NCBI RefSeq assembly: GCF_042646165.1
Contig: NZ_JBHRTC010000011.1
Reading direction: 5' to 3' (one strand)
Source of the DNA: Microbaculum marinum
GTDB taxonomy: Bacteria > Pseudomonadota > Alphaproteobacteria > Rhizobiales > Tepidamorphaceae
Length of the DNA stretch: 64,000 bases
The position numbers were made by a program, and so were the translations under genes. The notes under the pieces are model-generated. The model had not been told where the DNA came from. It searched no databases and worked only from the letters and a program-made list of their open reading frames with translations. Shown piece by piece: positions 1 through 7,701 of the stretch. The first letter of the stretch is position 1. Every line of letters starts with the position of its first letter.

Positions 1-71
1 TGACGACCGGCGGATGAAATTCTGCAGGCCATGACGTCGGAGTTGCATTCGGCTGCAGCGAGCCCGATCCG

Positions 72-1340
72 TAGCCCGGATGGAGCGGCAGCGTAATCCG
101 GGAGCCGCGCCGGCGGCACGGCCAGGCCGGGGCGGGGAGCCGTACCGCCGTTCCCGGATTGCGCGTGCGCTTCATCCAGGCTACGGGCATTCCATCGGTC
201 AGCCGGAGCAGGTGCGGCAGCCGCCCCGCCGGGACAGGCCCGGCCATGACGCCGGAGTTGCATTCGGCTGCAGCGAGCCCGATCCGTAGCCCGGATGGAG
301 CGGCAGCGTAATCCGGGAGCCGCGCCGGCGGCACGATCGGGCCGGTGAGGGGGCCGCATCGCCGTTCCCGGATTACGCGTGCGCTTCATCCAGGCTACGG
401 GCAATCCATCGGTCACCCCGAGCAGGTGCGGCAGCCGCCCCGCCGGGACAGGCCCGGCCATGACGCCAGAGTTGCATTCGGCTGCAGCGAGCCCGATCCG
501 TAGCCCGGATGGAGCGGCAGCGTAATCCGGGAGCCGCGCCGGCGGCACGATCGGGCCGGTGAGGGGGCCGCATCGCCGTTCCCGGATTACGCGTGCGCTT
601 CATCCAGGCTACGGGCATTCCATCGGTCACCCCGAGCAGGTGCGGCAGCCGCCCCGCCGGCCCCGCCGGGACAGGACCGGTGACGTCGCCGGTGAGCGAT
701 GCGATCCACCTCCGCCGTCATGCCCGGCCATGTGCCGGGCATCCACGGACAGCGGTCACTGCAGAGAAGACGTGGATGGCCGGGACAGGCCCGGCCATGA
801 CGACCGGCGGATGAAATTCTGCAGGCCATGACGTCAGAGTTGCATTCGGCTACAGCGAGCCCGATCCGTAGCCCGGATGGAGCGGCAGCGTAATCCGGGA
901 NNNNNNNNNNNNNNNNNNNNNNNNNNNNNNNNNNNCGCGTGCGCTTCATCCAGGCTACGGGCATTCCATCGGTCAGCCGGAGCAGGTGCGGCAGCCGCCC
1001 CGCCGGGACAGGACCGGCCATGACGTCGGAGTTGCATTCGGCTACAGCGAGCCCGATCCGTAGCGAGCCCGATCCGTAGCCCGGATGGAGCGGCAGCGTA
1101 ATCCGGGAGCCGCGCCGGCGGCACGGTCGGGCCGGGGCGGCGAGCCGTACCGCCGTTCCCGGATTACGCGTGCGCTTCATCCAGGCTACGGGCATTACAT
1201 CGGTCACCCCGAGCAGGTGCGGCAGCCGCCCCGCCGGCCCCGCCGGGACAGGACCGCTGACGTCGCCGGTGAGCGATGCAATCCACCTCCGCCGTCATGC
1301 CCGGCCCTGTGCCGGGCATCCACGGACAGCGGGCACCGCG
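72..1340. repeat. Array of about 210-bp palindromic intergenic repeats
   Basis: Five copies of a repeat unit begin at 72, 287, 501, 869 and 1077. Each opens with a 32-base arm (TAGCCCGGATGGAGCG... to ...AATCCGGGA) and is followed about 50 bases later by a near-complementary arm ending CATCCAGGCTA (152-183, 366-397, 580-611, 936-957 partial, 1157-1188). The arms could pair into a long hairpin. The rest of the unit (GGTGCGGCAGCCGCCCCGCC and TTGCATTCGGCT blocks) is also nearly identical between copies. A second repeat family, with a CCACCTCCGCCGTCATGCCC core, occurs at about 698-770 and again at 1274-1340. I see no protein-coding gene here; open frames across the array are repeat translations. 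Confidence 0.9.
901..935. other. Assembly gap of 35 N inside the repeat array
   Basis: Thirty-five N bases replace the spacer between the two palindrome arms of the fourth repeat unit. By comparison with the other units, which have about 50 bases between arms, the true gap could be longer than the N run. Copy number in this array should not be trusted. Confidence 0.99.
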
Positions 1341-1371
1341 CGAACATGCTTCCAAGCGGCACCCTGCGATT

Positions 1372-2916
1372 TCAGGCCCGGGCGACGAGTGGCGGCGGCG
1401 TCTGGTCGCTGGATGGCATCTGTTTCCGGGGGAGCCCGAGCGCATCGCAGGCCTGTGCCGCAAACCTGCCGATGGCGGGCGTGGCGATCCCCTGGTTCGC
1501 GCAATTGCGGGCATGTTCGAGCGCTTCGTCCCATTTGGACAGGCGCAGGAAGCTGAAGATCAGTTTCTCGTAGAGGCGTTCGGTGGGTTCGCCACGCTCC
1601 AGACAGGTCAGGAGCATGGCGTTCGCCACGTCGGCGCGATTGGCCGAGAGCAGGATGCACGCTGCCGGGAACCGAAGGTCGTCGGACAGCGACGTGCGCA
1701 CCTGTTCCGCGCCGGGCTTGCCCATTTCCTTGAGCGTGAAGCTCCCCTCTCTCAGCAGGATGTCCTGAAACACCTTTTCGCCGGCCCGGTCGAAGACGTC
1801 GTTCAGCTCCGAGCAGTACAGCCCGAAGGCCCGCTCCGGCATGGCCAGTTTGCGGAGGATCCGCGCGCGCAGCCAGTTTGCCCCGAACCGGCTGTCGGCG
1901 TGGAAGGGGTGTGGCGCCAGACGGTCCAGCAGCGCCTCGAGTTCCCGCCGGTCCTCGGCATCGTCGACCCGCGCATTGAGGTCGAGCAGGGTGGCCAGTT
2001 CCCCGATCGGTGATCCTGGCCCGGCCGGGAAAGCGGCAAGCTGCTCTCGAGCAAAGTCGAGGTCGAGATGGGGCGCCAGGCTGACGGAGGAGATGCGGCA
2101 GCTCGCGGCGGTCACGTGTCCAACAACCGGCAGCAACCTGATGTCCAGGTTCTTCTCACCATGCAGGAACAGCCACAGGCAATAGTGCGCGTCGCAGGGT
2201 TCCATGGCCTGGTATCTTGGCAGCCGCGACTGGCGATAGTAGCTGGTGCAGATATCCATGATATCGGGCCGTGCGACGAACACCTGGTCACCGACCATGG
2301 TCACGCGCTTTCCCGCGTACATCTCCTGCGCCAGTCCATCGACGAATACGATGCCGTTCGCCACGTCGTCCGCGATGCGCTCGAGCACGGTGTCCAGGTT
2401 GCGGGCGAACAAGGTATCCGGTCGCATGCGGATGACGATGTCGAAGGCTTTGCCGCCGTCGTCTTCCAGTTGCCGACGTTGCTGGTCAGCCTGGTCGACC
2501 AGGTACCACATCCTGATATTGTTGTCGGAGTCTTCGACCGCTACCGGCAGGGGAGGCAGGCTGGCGTTCAGTTCAGCCTGCGTCCTGATGTCGACATGGC
2601 TTCTGTCGGCGGGAAGAAAGGCGAAATCGGCGAGGCTGACGCGGTCGTCGGCGCCTGATTGCGCATGCCTGTCTTCCAGAAAGGCATAGATGTCTTCGAT
2701 CGCGCCCGATGCGACGGCGTGGGGACCGGCCAGCAACCCGATTTCATCGGCCATGCTGGTGCGGCGGCGGACGATGTTCTTCGGGAGTGCAGTCCCGCGC
2801 CTGTCCCACACCTGCACGATATAGGTGACGTCATGCGCCGTCAGGCTGGCTACCAGGCGCCGGAGATTGTCGAGATTGCCTCTTACCTGCCCGGTAATGC
2901 ACACGCAGATGCGCAT
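1372..2916 (-). CDS. Hypothetical protein, possible GT-A-like transferase with helical C-terminus
   Basis: A 514-residue soluble protein with no signal peptide. The N-terminus (MRICVCITGQVRGN) and the internal FDIVIRMRPDTLF segment near residue 160 resemble proteins of the surface-polysaccharide glycosyltransferase type, where an R-x-RPD motif is common. I cannot point to a clear DxD site, so the activity is an inference. The C-terminal third (about 330-500) is Ala/Leu/Glu-rich and probably helical, TPR-like. The ATG at 2916 has GAAGGA seven bases upstream. It stands alone on the minus strand, with its 3' end running up to the repeat array at 1340. The Ala/Pro-rich last residues (PPPLVARA) may derive from repeat-flanking DNA. 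Confidence 0.6.
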   Translation of the reverse strand: MRICVCITGQVRGNLDNLRRLVASLTAHDVTYIVQVWDRRGTALPKNIVRRRTSMADEIGLLAGPHAVASGAIEDIYAFLEDRHAQSGADDRVSLADFAFLPADRSHVDIRTQAELNASLPPLPVAVEDSDNNIRMWYLVDQADQQRRQLEDDGGKAFDIVIRMRPDTLFARNLDTVLERIADDVANGIVFVDGLAQEMYAGKRVTMVGDQVFVARPDIMDICTSYYRQSRLPRYQAMEPCDAHYCLWLFLHGEKNLDIRLLPVVGHVTAASCRISSVSLAPHLDLDFAREQLAAFPAGPGSPIGELATLLDLNARVDDAEDRRELEALLDRLAPHPFHADSRFGANWLRARILRKLAMPERAFGLYCSELNDVFDRAGEKVFQDILLREGSFTLKEMGKPGAEQVRTSLSDDLRFPAACILLSANRADVANAMLLTCLERGEPTERLYEKLIFSFLRLSKWDEALEHARNCANQGIATPAIGRFAAQACDALGLPRKQMPSSDQTPPPLVARA

Positions 2917-3023
2917 AATCGGTCCTTCATTGCTGCCGTCCTCTTTTAGGTAGCCATTGCTCGATTGGAAAGAGGCTGGCCCGCATGCTCACCGAGCCAC
3001 GCATGCCTCGGCGACGGCTGCGT

Positions 3024-3479
3024 CTACCGCCGCGTCTGCTCGCTCGGCTTGACGTTCCATCCGCCCCCGTCGCGGCGGCAGGCGTCGGCCACGAAGCTGT
3101 CGGCGCGGGCATAGGCGACGGCGGTGATGGCGAGGCGCCGGCAGACCGCGCCGTCCGCGTCGAAGAAGGCGTCGACCGTGGTCACGGTGCCCTCGACCCC
3201 GGCATTGTCGGTCTTCCAGGAGAAGGCCTGGCCGTCCTCGCCGCGCTCGGCGGCCGACACCAGCGCGCCGCGCAGCGCCGCCCAGGCCTGGGTCCCGACG
3301 CGATCGGCGATGCCCTGTTCCTCGACCGTCTCCTCGGGAATGTCGATGGAGCCGGTGATGAGCTCCGGCTCGCCGTTCATCGGTCCCAGCGGGATCGTCA
3401 CCGGCAGCGAGCAGGCGGCCGTCAGCATGGCGCCGGCCGCGGCGACCGCGATCCGTACCGCATGCCGCGATCTCGTCAA
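3024..3479 (-). CDS. Small outer-membrane-type lipoprotein (surface antigen-like)
   Basis: A 151-residue predicted lipoprotein. The TTG at 3479 is chosen as start because a GGAGG (plus-strand CCTCC, 3489-3493) lies nine bases upstream. This gives a compact signal peptide (basic LTRSRHAVR, then a hydrophobic Ala-rich stretch) ending in a lipobox LTAAC with Cys at residue 23. An ATG at 3566 would add 29 unlikely residues before the signal peptide. The mature part contains a GSIDIPEETVEEQG segment, a WAALRGAL helix and a C-terminal domain with two cysteines (CRRLAITAVAYA, DACRRDGGGW). That pattern is like small alphaproteobacterial surface lipoproteins of the RT0821 type. It is divergent from pdxH with a 98-bp spacer. 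Function unknown. Confidence 0.65.
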   Translation of the reverse strand: MTRSRHAVRIAVAAAGAMLTAACSLPVTIPLGPMNGEPELITGSIDIPEETVEEQGIADRVGTQAWAALRGALVSAAERGEDGQAFSWKTDNAGVEGTVTTVDAFFDADGAVCRRLAITAVAYARADSFVADACRRDGGGWNVKPSEQTRR

Positions 3480-3577
3480 ACGGAGGTTCCTCCGATATAT
3501 CAGGGCGTCCGGCATCGAACCAGGTATCGCTGCGCGTGGCCGGCTGTCGCCCCGCCACGCATCCAATGGAGCTTCAC

Positions 3578-4207
3578 GTGACCGATTCCACCGCGGAAGG
3601 GTTAATTTCCGGTGATTTTATGGAGGCGGCCGAGCCCTTCGACCTGTTCGGCGACTGGCTGGCCGAGGCCACCCGGAGCGAGATCAACGATCCGACGGCC
3701 GTCGCGCTGGCAACCGTCGATCCGGACGGCATGCCCAACGTGCGGATGGTGCTGATGCGCGGCCACGACCCGCGCGGCTTCGTGTTCTTCACCAATTACG
3801 AGAGCGCCAAGGGTCGCGAGATCCTCGCCGCCGGAAAGGCCGCGATGGGCTTTCACTGGAAGAGCCTGCGCCGCCAGGTGCGCATTCGCGGTCCGGTCGA
3901 GCCGGTGAGCGCGGAAGAGGCCGACGAGTATTTCCAGACCCGCCCGCGCGGCAGCCGGATCGGCGCCTGGGCCTCCAAGCAGTCGCGGCCGCTGGAAAGC
4001 CGTCATGCGCTGGAGAAGGCGGTGGCGCGCTACACGGCGAAATTCGCCGTCGGCGAGATCCCCCGGCCGGACTACTGGTCGGGCTTCCGCATCAGGCCCG
4101 TAGAGATCGAATTCTGGCGCGACGGCATGTTCCGCCTGCACGACCGTCTCGTCTTTTGCCGCGACACTCCGGACGGTGCGTGGTCGAAGCAACGCCTGTA
4201 TCCTTGA
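3578..4207 (+). CDS. pdxH: Pyridoxamine 5'-phosphate oxidase
   Basis: FMN-dependent oxidase converting pyridoxine- or pyridoxamine-5'-phosphate to pyridoxal 5'-phosphate, the last step of vitamin B6 salvage and synthesis in the cytoplasm. Family hallmarks are in order: PDGMPNVRMVLMRG, GFVFFTNYESAKGRE (FMN phosphate contact region), FHWKSLRRQVRIRG, SRIGAWASKQS, and the C-terminal DYWSGFRIRPVEIEFWRDG with RLYP end. The GTG at 3578 is preferred: GGAG at 3568-3571 is six bases upstream, giving 209 residues, close to the family norm. An ATG at 3566 and an ATG at 3620 are alternatives. A short-chain dehydrogenase follows after 33 bp and may be co-transcribed. Confidence 0.93.
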   Translation: MTDSTAEGLISGDFMEAAEPFDLFGDWLAEATRSEINDPTAVALATVDPDGMPNVRMVLMRGHDPRGFVFFTNYESAKGREILAAGKAAMGFHWKSLRRQVRIRGPVEPVSAEEADEYFQTRPRGSRIGAWASKQSRPLESRHALEKAVARYTAKFAVGEIPRPDYWSGFRIRPVEIEFWRDGMFRLHDRLVFCRDTPDGAWSKQRLYP

Positions 4208-4240
4208 GGTCCGCGCCGCTGGCGCCGACAGGAGACCCGC

Positions 4241-4993
4241 ATGCCGCTGTCCAACGAGATCCGGAAGACGCTGATCCTGACCGGCGCGAGCCGCGGCATC
4301 GGCCACGCCACCGTCAAGCGCTTCTCCAGCGCCGGCTGGCGGGTGATCACCTGCTCGCGCCATCCCTTTCCCGAGGATTGCCCCTGGGAAGCCGGTCCGG
4401 AGGACCACATCCAGGTCGACCTCGCCGATGAAGGCAACACCTTCGCCGCGATCGCCGAGATGAAGGAGCGGCTGAAGGCGGACGGATCGCGCCTCAACGC
4501 ACTCGTCAACAACGCCGCCATCTCGCCGAAACTCGAGGACGGCGCGCGGATGGGCGCGATCGACACCACCGTCGACGACTGGAAGACGGTCTTCAACGTC
4601 AATTTCTTCGCGCCGATCATGCTCGCCCGCGGCCTCCTCGACGAACTCGCCTCGGTGCGCGGGGCAGTCCTCAACGTCACCTCGATCGCCGGCAGCCGCG
4701 TCCATCCCTTCGCCGGCGCCGCCTATGCCACATCGAAGGCGGCGCTCGCCGCGCTGACCCGCGAGATGGCCAACGACTTTGGCCCGCTCGGGGTGCGCGT
4801 CAACGCCATCGCGCCGGGCGAGATCGACACCTCGATCCTGTCGCCGGGGACCGAGAAGATCGTCGAGCAGATCCCGATGCGCCGCCTCGGCACGCCTGAG
4901 GAGGTCGCCAAGATCATCTACGTGCTGTGCACCGAGACATCGTCCTACGTGAACGGCGCGGAGATCCACATCAACGGCGGCCAGCACGTATAG
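4241..4993 (+). CDS. Short-chain dehydrogenase/reductase
   Basis: A 250-residue classical SDR. The nucleotide-binding motif TGASRGIG is at residues 14-21, NNAAIS is near 88, the active-site region is YATSK with an upstream Ser (NVTSIAGS), and the C-terminus has VNAIAPGEIDTSIL and the usual EIHINGGQHV end. An AGGAGA lies about eight bases before the ATG. Conserved catalytic residues predict NAD(P)H-dependent oxidoreduction of a carbonyl or alcohol; the substrate cannot be read. It sits between pdxH and an FG-GAP protein on the same strand, with only seven bases to the latter. Confidence 0.9.
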   Translation: MPLSNEIRKTLILTGASRGIGHATVKRFSSAGWRVITCSRHPFPEDCPWEAGPEDHIQVDLADEGNTFAAIAEMKERLKADGSRLNALVNNAAISPKLEDGARMGAIDTTVDDWKTVFNVNFFAPIMLARGLLDELASVRGAVLNVTSIAGSRVHPFAGAAYATSKAALAALTREMANDFGPLGVRVNAIAPGEIDTSILSPGTEKIVEQIPMRRLGTPEEVAKIIYVLCTETSSYVNGAEIHINGGQHV

Positions 4994-5000
4994 GCGCCGG

Positions 5001-5897
5001 ATGGTGGTCACGGACCGGTCGGGCGAGGGGGTGTCGGGAGGTTTCGGAGGGCATTCGCGGCTGGTGCGCCTGCTGGCCGGTCTTGGCGCGGTCCTGGCAC
5101 TGTGGTGGCACACGGACGGCACCGTCCTGGCACAGGCACGGCTGAGCGACGGCAGAACCGCGCGGGCCGGCGGATCGGGAGTGGTGCAGGCCTGGTACGT
5201 CCAGCCGACCACCCGCTACCGCCACGGGATCCTCGGCGATCCGGTCGAGGCCGGCGGCCTCGCCGTGCGCGACTCGACCGGCCGGCAGCACGTCTTAACG
5301 CTTCCCGACGATTCGGTCTTCGAGGACCTCACACCGCGCCTCGCCGACCTCGATGGCGACGGTGCCGCGGAAGTGGTCGCGGTACGCAGCTACCTGACCC
5401 GCGGCTCCGCGCTCGCGGTGTTCGGAATGCGCAACGGGGAACTGGTTCGGCTCGCCGAAACCGCGCCGATCGGCCGGCCCGCGCGGTGGCTGAACCCTGC
5501 CGGGATTGCCGATTTCAACGGCGACGGCCGGCCGGAAATCGCCATCGTCAAGACGCCGCATGTCGGCGGAACGCTTGAATTCTGGCGGTTTGGCGCCGGT
5601 TCGCTGTCGCGGATCGCCGCAGCCGGCGGCTTCTCAAACCACGTCATCGGCTCGCGTCAGCTCGGCCTGTCGGCGCTCGTCGATGTCGACCGGGACGGGG
5701 TCGTCGACCTGGTGCTGCCGGATGCCGGCAGGACCGTGCTGGTTGCCGTCGGCTTGTCCGGCGGCCGGCTCAGGATCATCGGTCGAGCACCGCTGCCGGG
5801 TCCGGTCGTCGGCAACCTCGCGGTTGCGGGCGAGAGGATCTCCGCCGGCCTTGCCGGAGGCGGTCGGGCCTCTGTGTCGCTGGCGGATTTCCGCTGA
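5001..5897 (+). CDS. Secreted FG-GAP/VCBS repeat protein
   Basis: A 298-residue protein with a probable N-terminal export signal or membrane anchor (hydrophobic LLAGLGAVLALWW around residues 25-37, cleavage possible after LAQA). It then carries FG-GAP/VCBS-like repeats with calcium-binding type loops: ADLDGDGAAEVVAV, ADFNGDGRPEIAI and VDVDRDGVVDLVL. These D-x-D/N-x-D-G loops form blades of a beta-propeller in the family. The mature protein is probably periplasmic, with structural or adhesive rather than enzymatic function. The ATG lies seven bases after the SDR stop without a clear Shine-Dalgarno, so translational coupling is likely. No operon partner explains its role. Confidence 0.75.
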   Translation: MVVTDRSGEGVSGGFGGHSRLVRLLAGLGAVLALWWHTDGTVLAQARLSDGRTARAGGSGVVQAWYVQPTTRYRHGILGDPVEAGGLAVRDSTGRQHVLTLPDDSVFEDLTPRLADLDGDGAAEVVAVRSYLTRGSALAVFGMRNGELVRLAETAPIGRPARWLNPAGIADFNGDGRPEIAIVKTPHVGGTLEFWRFGAGSLSRIAAAGGFSNHVIGSRQLGLSALVDVDRDGVVDLVLPDAGRTVLVAVGLSGGRLRIIGRAPLPGPVVGNLAVAGERISAGLAGGGRASVSLADFR

Positions 5898-5925
5898 ACG
5901 AACCCGACCGGCTGCCCGCGGCGCC

Positions 5926-6120
5926 TCAGTCGGTCGCGAAATCGGTCTCGGCAAACGGGAACGCCCTCTTCGAGGACGTTTCGTCCTTGCAGGCGCCCTT
6001 GCCGTTCGGCTTGCAAATCGACGCGGCGGCCACGGCGTTGATGCCGATCCGCGACCACCGCACCTCTGTGCTCGGGTCGGTCCGGTCTCCCGTGGCTGCC
6101 TGTGCTGAACTTCTAGTCAT
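5926..6120 (-). CDS. Small hypothetical protein (64 aa)
   Basis: A short open frame with ATG at 6120 preceded by AAAGAG at eight bases; a GTG at 6129 is the alternative start. The protein has a central short hydrophobic patch (RIGINAVAAASI) followed by KPNGKGACKDE and an acidic end. It shares the pattern R-aromatic-x-x-[IV]-G-I-x-A-V-x-A-A with the next small frame at 6341-6547, which supports both being real and possibly related. Function is not recognisable. Confidence is limited because both are short. Confidence 0.4.
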   Translation of the reverse strand: MTRSSAQAATGDRTDPSTEVRWSRIGINAVAAASICKPNGKGACKDETSSKRAFPFAETDFATD

Positions 6121-6340
6121 ATCGATCACTCTTTATGCACCGCGTTGAACAATCGCGCGGCATAGTGTGTGAGACTGTGGCGTATCTACGGCGACCGCAA
6201 CCGGCAAATCCGCTTTTCCGTTCGTCCGTGCCGTCTGTTGCGTTTTCGTGACATTCAGCCGTCCGCCACGCCGGTCACCTGACTATTGGACCGGCACAAA
6301 GTTAACGGGGCGATAAGATCAATGTTCCGGACGAATTATT

Positions 6341-6547
6341 TCAGCTGGCAAACCAAGTCCCTGTCGGCGAGCTTTGTCGGCAACGGGAGGGACAGGCGAC
6401 GGAACCCGGCGACCCTGTTCTCTCCGGCTCGGCAGCGGCTCTGCCGGTGAACATCAGGGCGGCGGATACCGCCGATATGCCGACGGCACCGTAACGGCCG
6501 GTCAGGGCCCGGCCATCGGTTCTCGCTTTGGCGGTCGTGAGCGACAT
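6341..6547 (-). CDS. Small hypothetical protein (68 aa)
   Basis: ATG at 6547 with AAGGAAG about six bases upstream; an ATG at 6586 lacks a comparable site. Residues 18-34 (RYGAVGISAVSAALMFT) form a hydrophobic stretch that could be a weak signal or single membrane segment. It is followed by AAAEPERTGS and two cysteines in a Ser/Pro-rich tail. It aligns over 13 residues with the 64-aa protein at 5926-6120, about eight of them identical. Nothing else identifies it. The 220 bases between the two frames hold no other gene that I can see. Confidence 0.45.
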   Translation of the reverse strand: MSLTTAKARTDGRALTGRYGAVGISAVSAALMFTGRAAAEPERTGSPGSVACPSRCRQSSPTGTWFAS

Positions 6548-6672
6548 CTCTGCTTCCTTTCCAGGTCGGGCCCGGGGACGGGCCATCGGAGGATGGCTGG
6601 GAGCAAAGCAGAGGGGTGCTGAACGGGATTAGAACCGGGCGTTCAGGCGCGGTTCACCGGACGGGCAGCAGG

Positions 6673-7563
6673 TCAGGCCGACCGGGAGCGCAGCGTGACG
6701 AGCGTGATCTCCGGGGGTACCCCGAACCGGACCGGCAGGATCGAGCAGCCGAGCCCGGCCGACACCACCAGGTGCCGATCGTTCTCGACGATGTGGCCGT
6801 ATGCGAAGCGGTCCCCGTACTGGGATGGGATGACCGGCCGGCCGAGGCCGGGCAGGCGAATCTGGCCGCCGTGCGTATGGCCGGCAAGCGTCACCGCGAC
6901 CTGCTCCCCCGGGACGTCGACGAAAATGTCCGGTTCGTGCGCCATGAGGACGACGGGAAAACCGTCACCGGCTGCCTCCAGCGTCCCGGGAAGGTCGTCG
7001 ACGCCGCGGAAGCCACCCTGGTTGTTCTGCATGGCGATCTGGTCGCCGAGCCCGGCGATCCAGAATTTCCGGCCCCGGTGGTTCAGCCGCATGGCGTCGT
7101 TTTCGTAGACCGGAATGCCGGCGCGCTTCAGTCCGAAGCGCACGGCGTCTACATCCGTCCACCAGTCGTGATTGCCGAGCACGGCATGAACGCCAAGCGG
7201 CGCCGACAGGCGCGACAACGGCTTTGCCCAGTCTTCGGGCTCCACTTCGCGGGTGCGGAACCGCCGCAGTCCCGCGGCAAAGTCGCCAAGCACGACGACG
7301 ACGTCCGGTTCGAGCTTCAGCGCACGGTCGACGATCTCGTCGATACGCCCGACCGGCATCCAGGGATCGCAGGCATGCAGGTCGGACAATACGGCGATGC
7401 GCAGAGCCGGATAACGCCTGGGCCAGGCCGGGCTTTCCACCGCGTGGCGTGCGACGACGAGCCGGAACCTCGGCTCGATCGCGAAGGCGTAGCCGCCCAG
7501 AGACACGCCGCTGGCCGCAGTCGCCGCCACACCGGTCAGGAAACCCCTGCGGGTCACCCGCAT
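6673..7563 (-). CDS. Tat-exported metallophosphoesterase
   Basis: A 296-residue member of the calcineurin-like phosphoesterase superfamily, YkuE/YaeI-like. The N-terminus TRRGFLTGVAATAASG is a twin-arginine signal, so it acts in the periplasm or on the outer face of the inner membrane. Metal-ligand motifs appear in order: LSDLHA (D61, H63), VVVLGDF (D94), LGNHDWW (130-135), MAHEPD, and AGHTHGGQ near residue 230. The YkuE/YaeI/LpxG-like branch acts on phospholipids or UDP-lipids in some bacteria, but the substrate here is unknown. A strong hairpin at 7616-7638 separates it from the aminotransferase gene upstream on the same strand. Confidence 0.88.
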   Translation of the reverse strand: MRVTRRGFLTGVAATAASGVSLGGYAFAIEPRFRLVVARHAVESPAWPRRYPALRIAVLSDLHACDPWMPVGRIDEIVDRALKLEPDVVVVLGDFAAGLRRFRTREVEPEDWAKPLSRLSAPLGVHAVLGNHDWWTDVDAVRFGLKRAGIPVYENDAMRLNHRGRKFWIAGLGDQIAMQNNQGGFRGVDDLPGTLEAAGDGFPVVLMAHEPDIFVDVPGEQVAVTLAGHTHGGQIRLPGLGRPVIPSQYGDRFAYGHIVENDRHLVVSAGLGCSILPVRFGVPPEITLVTLRSRSA

Positions 7564-7615
7564 CCGTTCACCTCACTGCCTGACGCCCCGTGGAATGCGG
7601 CTCATTAACATATTC

Positions 7616-7638
7616 GCGGCCGGCTGACAGCCGGCCGC
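7616..7638 (-). terminator. Hairpin between aminotransferase and phosphoesterase genes
   Basis: A perfect 10-bp stem (GCGGCCGGCT / AGCCGGCCGC) with a three-base loop lies downstream of the minus-strand aminotransferase and upstream of the phosphoesterase. No U-rich tract follows on the minus strand, so this may be a Rho-assisted terminator or mRNA-end stabiliser rather than a classical intrinsic terminator. Confidence 0.5.
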
Positions 7639-7701
7639 CGCAGACATGAACCCTTCCCTTGGGGCGGATGTGTGGCGGATGCACAGGACCTGGAGGTCCG
7701 T

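Noticed and set aside
587..1207. Long open frames across the left repeat array, including one spanning the N run
   Set aside because: They are translations of tandem repeats and of undetermined bases, present in several frames at once, without family similarity or ribosome sites.
3602..5212. 536-residue open frame antisense to pdxH and the SDR
   Set aside because: It is a high-GC shadow of two well-supported genes, with Arg/Ala/Gly/Val-rich composition and no motifs.
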